Below, piece after piece: positions 41,896 through 43,809 of a DNA stretch of 43,809 nt. The DNA lies in assembly GCA_023150455.1 (NCBI GenBank), contig JAKLKW010000014.1, positions 1 through 43,809 on the forward strand. The letters are read 5' to 3'. Position numbers and translations under genes: made by a program. Positions within the stretch are counted from its first letter, which is position 1; each line of letters starts with the position of its first letter. Origin of the DNA: Alphaproteobacteria bacterium. GTDB lineage: Bacteria; Pseudomonadota; Alphaproteobacteria; JAEULC01. Below the pieces are notes generated by a model, which made no database searches, had not been told where the DNA came from, and was given only the letters and a program-made list of their open reading frames with translations.

Positions 41896-43320
41896 ATGAC
41901 GGACCATCGTTCCGGCCTCAGCCGGCTCGCCCTCGCCGCCCTGGCCTTGAGCCTGTCCGCCTGCGCCGCGACCTTCCGCGACGACGCGATCGAGGAGATC
42001 TCGGCCACGACCCGGCTGACCACCGGAATCGCAGCATCCTATGCCACTTCGGAAAGAGAACGCGAGGCATTGCGGGCCGAGGCCCAAAGCCTGCTGGCGC
42101 AACCCTTGGGACTGGACGAGGCGACAAGAGTCGCGCTGCTGAACAACCGCGGCCTGCAGGCATCGTTCGCCGAGCTGGGTATCGCCGCCGCCGATCTGGC
42201 CGCCGCCAGCCGGCCGCCCAATCCCGGCTTCGCTTATTCGAAGATCATGGGCAGCGGAGAGCTGGAGATCGAGCGCCAAGTCTCAGTCAATGTCCTCGGA
42301 TACCTGCTGTTCCCGATCAACTATCTGATCGAGCAGCGCCGCTTCGAGCAGTCGAAGCTGATCGCGGCCGGCAAGGTGCTGCAGCTCGCGGCGGACACGC
42401 GGCGCGCCTGGATCAAGGCGGTGGCGGCGGAGCAGATCGCCGCCTATGTCGAGCAGACCAAGGATGCGGCCGAGGCGCAGGCCCTGCTGGCGCGCCAGAT
42501 GCGGCAGGTCGGCAATTTCAGTGCGCTGGACGCGGCGCGTCAGCAAGCGTTCTACGCCGAAGCGGCCGGGCTCCTGGCGCGCGCGCGGCTGCATGCCGCG
42601 CGCGAGCGCGAGGCGCTCACCCGGCTTCTCGGTCTGTGGGGCGAGAACGTCGCGTTTACCCTGCCGCCGCGCCTGCCCGAGCTACCGGAGACGATCGATG
42701 ACGTCGCCGATATCGAGGCCCGCGCGGTCGCCGCGCGCTACGACATCCAGGTCGCCAAGTCCGACACCGACGCATTGCGCAAGTCGTTGGACCTGTCGCG
42801 CGCGACGCGCTTCGTCAACGTGCTGGAAGCCGGGTACCTGTCGAAGACCGAGCGCGCATCGGCGCCGCAGAGCGGATTCGAGGTCGCGTTCGAGGTGCCG
42901 ATCTTCGACCTGGGCGACGCCCGCGTCTCGCGCGCCGAGCAGACTTACATGCAGGCGGTGAACCGGCTGGCCGAGTTGGCCGTCAACGCCCGGTCCGAGG
43001 CGCGCACCGCCTACGTTGCGTATCGCACCGCCTATGACATCGCGCGCCACTATCGCGACGAGGTCGTGCCGCTGCGCAAGCGCATCTCCGACGAGCTGCT
43101 GCTGCGCTACAACGGCATGCTGGTCAGCGTGTTCGAGCTCTTGACCGACGCACGCGAGCAGATCGCGATCGTGGTCGCGGCGATCGAGTCCTCGCGCGAC
43201 TTGCGCTTGGCCGAGGTCGACCTTCAGTTCGTGACGCTGATCGGCGGCGCCGCCGTCGACGAGGCGCGGCCGTCGCGCACCGTCACCTCCGGCGGCGCCC
43301 TCGCCGTGCCAGCGCATTGA
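41896..43320 (+). CDS. TolC-family outer membrane lipoprotein
   Basis: A 474-aa outer-membrane efflux protein with a lipoprotein signal (lipobox LSAC, Cys23) and two coiled-coil OEP repeats: the first about residues 65-260, the second about 275-455, with LLRYNGMLVSVFELLTDARE near the end. It would form the trimeric exit duct of an RND-type or similar metal efflux pump. No RND or membrane-fusion gene is seen before the window ends. It lies 9 bp after the small periplasmic protein gene and 21 bp before the multicopper oxidase, indicating one operon for copper detoxification. Confidence 0.9.
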   Translation: MTDHRSGLSRLALAALALSLSACAATFRDDAIEEISATTRLTTGIAASYATSEREREALRAEAQSLLAQPLGLDEATRVALLNNRGLQASFAELGIAAADLAAASRPPNPGFAYSKIMGSGELEIERQVSVNVLGYLLFPINYLIEQRRFEQSKLIAAGKVLQLAADTRRAWIKAVAAEQIAAYVEQTKDAAEAQALLARQMRQVGNFSALDAARQQAFYAEAAGLLARARLHAAREREALTRLLGLWGENVAFTLPPRLPELPETIDDVADIEARAVAARYDIQVAKSDTDALRKSLDLSRATRFVNVLEAGYLSKTERASAPQSGFEVAFEVPIFDLGDARVSRAEQTYMQAVNRLAELAVNARSEARTAYVAYRTAYDIARHYRDEVVPLRKRISDELLLRYNGMLVSVFELLTDAREQIAIVVAAIESSRDLRLAEVDLQFVTLIGGAAVDEARPSRTVTSGGALAVPAH

Positions 43321-43341
43321 ACGAGAAGAAGGAAGCAGCCG

Positions 43342-43809
43342 ATGATCACCCGCCGTACCGTTCTGTCGGCCGGCGCCGCCGCGCTCGGCGCCGGGCTGGT
43401 CGCCCGTTCGTCCCTCGCGGCCCTGCCGGAGCCCGCCTACCCCAGGGCCGGCGCGGCCACGCAGGTGCCGCCGCCGCCGCCGAACGGCCGCCCGTTCAAC
43501 CCGGTCGTCACCTTGAACGGCTGGTCCGCGCCGTGGCGCATGAACGACGGGTGGAAGGAATTCCACCTGGTGGCCGAGCCGGTCGTGCGCGAGCTCGCGC
43601 CGGGGATGAAAGCCAATCTCTGGGGCTACAACGGCCAGAGCCCGGGCCCGACGATCGAGGCGGTGGAGGGCGACAAGGTCCGCATATTCGTCACCAACCG
43701 CCTGCCCGAGCACACGACGGTCCATTGGCACGGCGTATTGCTGCCGTCGGGCATGGACGGCGTCGGCGGCCTGACGCAGCCGCAGATCCCCGCCGGCAGG
43801 ACCTATGTC
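43342..43809 (+). CDS. copA: Multicopper oxidase (CopA/PcoA-like), 5' part
   Basis: The first 156 codons of a gene cut by the window end. A Tat signal peptide is clear (TRRTVLSAGAAALGAGLV). The first cupredoxin domain follows, with YNGQSPGPTIEAVEGDKV and the type 2/type 3 copper motif H128-W-H130-G. PSGMDGVGGLTQ is typical of copper-resistance oxidases that oxidise Cu(I) or phenolics in the periplasm. ATG 43342 has GGAAG upstream. The remainder, including the C-terminal copper ligands, cannot be checked. Confidence 0.88.
   Translation, partial: MITRRTVLSAGAAALGAGLVARSSLAALPEPAYPRAGAATQVPPPPPNGRPFNPVVTLNGWSAPWRMNDGWKEFHLVAEPVVRELAPGMKANLWGYNGQSPGPTIEAVEGDKVRIFVTNRLPEHTTVHWHGVLLPSGMDGVGGLTQPQIPAGRTYV

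Overview
The window is GC-rich, mostly about 70% or more by eye. It carries gene sets typical of soil or freshwater Alphaproteobacteria: a GlxBCD/MgsABC-type glutamate synthase cluster with a GlnT/GmaS ligase, a narKGHJI operon with a NarK1-NarK2 fusion, a GlxA-type AraC regulator beside a non-pyrrolysine MttB homologue, and copper-efflux genes. I would place it in Hyphomicrobiales or Rhodospirillales, but no rRNA or tRNA gene is present to confirm that.

Layout. 1-954: a lone gene for a HEPN-like protein with upstream dyads. 955-1392: no gene recognised. 1393-5669 (minus): four tightly packed genes, MgsA/GlxB, MgsB/GlxC, MgsC/GlxD and GmaS/GlnT, divergent from an XRE-cupin regulator (5763-6383) with an inverted repeat between them. 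6393-17829 (minus): a seven-gene respiratory nitrate reductase operon, narK-narG-narH-narJ-narI-PPIase-nnrS, preceded by an FNR-type box and two other perfect dyads. 18066-19931 (minus): an ABC exporter. 20119-21830: an M81 (MlrC-like) metallopeptidase with the orphan C-terminal end of an OppF-type ATPase behind it.

21999-28570 is an insertion-sequence graveyard. It holds a truncated IS256-family transposase abutting a truncated IS3 OrfB, which abuts an IS5-family element with perfect 19-bp ends. Then come a lower-GC pair (GlxA-family regulator and MttB-family methyltransferase), a frameshifted IS256-family transposase, an IS630 fragment and an AbrB-type antitoxin remnant. 28608-34955 (minus): a D-2-hydroxyacid dehydrogenase followed by a complete dipeptide/oligopeptide ABC transporter (dppABCDF-like). 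Divergent from it, 35119-38617 (plus): an Ldh-family dehydrogenase, a 101-aa protein and a 709-aa protein, with ATGA overlaps at both junctions. The last two look like the small and large subunits of an N,N-dimethylformamidase-like amidohydrolase. 38932-40757 (minus): an AstE/aspartoacylase-type deacylase and a class II aldolase-family protein. 40954 to the end (plus): a copper-handling cluster with a CueR-like operator, two small exported proteins, a TolC-family lipoprotein and the start of a Tat-exported multicopper oxidase.

How the genes may work together. The nitrate module (uptake, reduction, assembly, NO-related membrane protein) is conventional and complete. The region 28608-40757 reads as an uptake-and-catabolism island for an amide or acylated compound: import by the ABC transporter, hydrolysis by the DMFase-like and AstE-like enzymes, and redox or C-C steps by the dehydrogenases and aldolase. 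With the GmaS/Mgs-like cluster and the MttB homologue, a recurring theme of N-methylated or amide nitrogen compounds is plausible but unproven. The DMFase-like pair and the narK upstream dyads are the observations most worth following.
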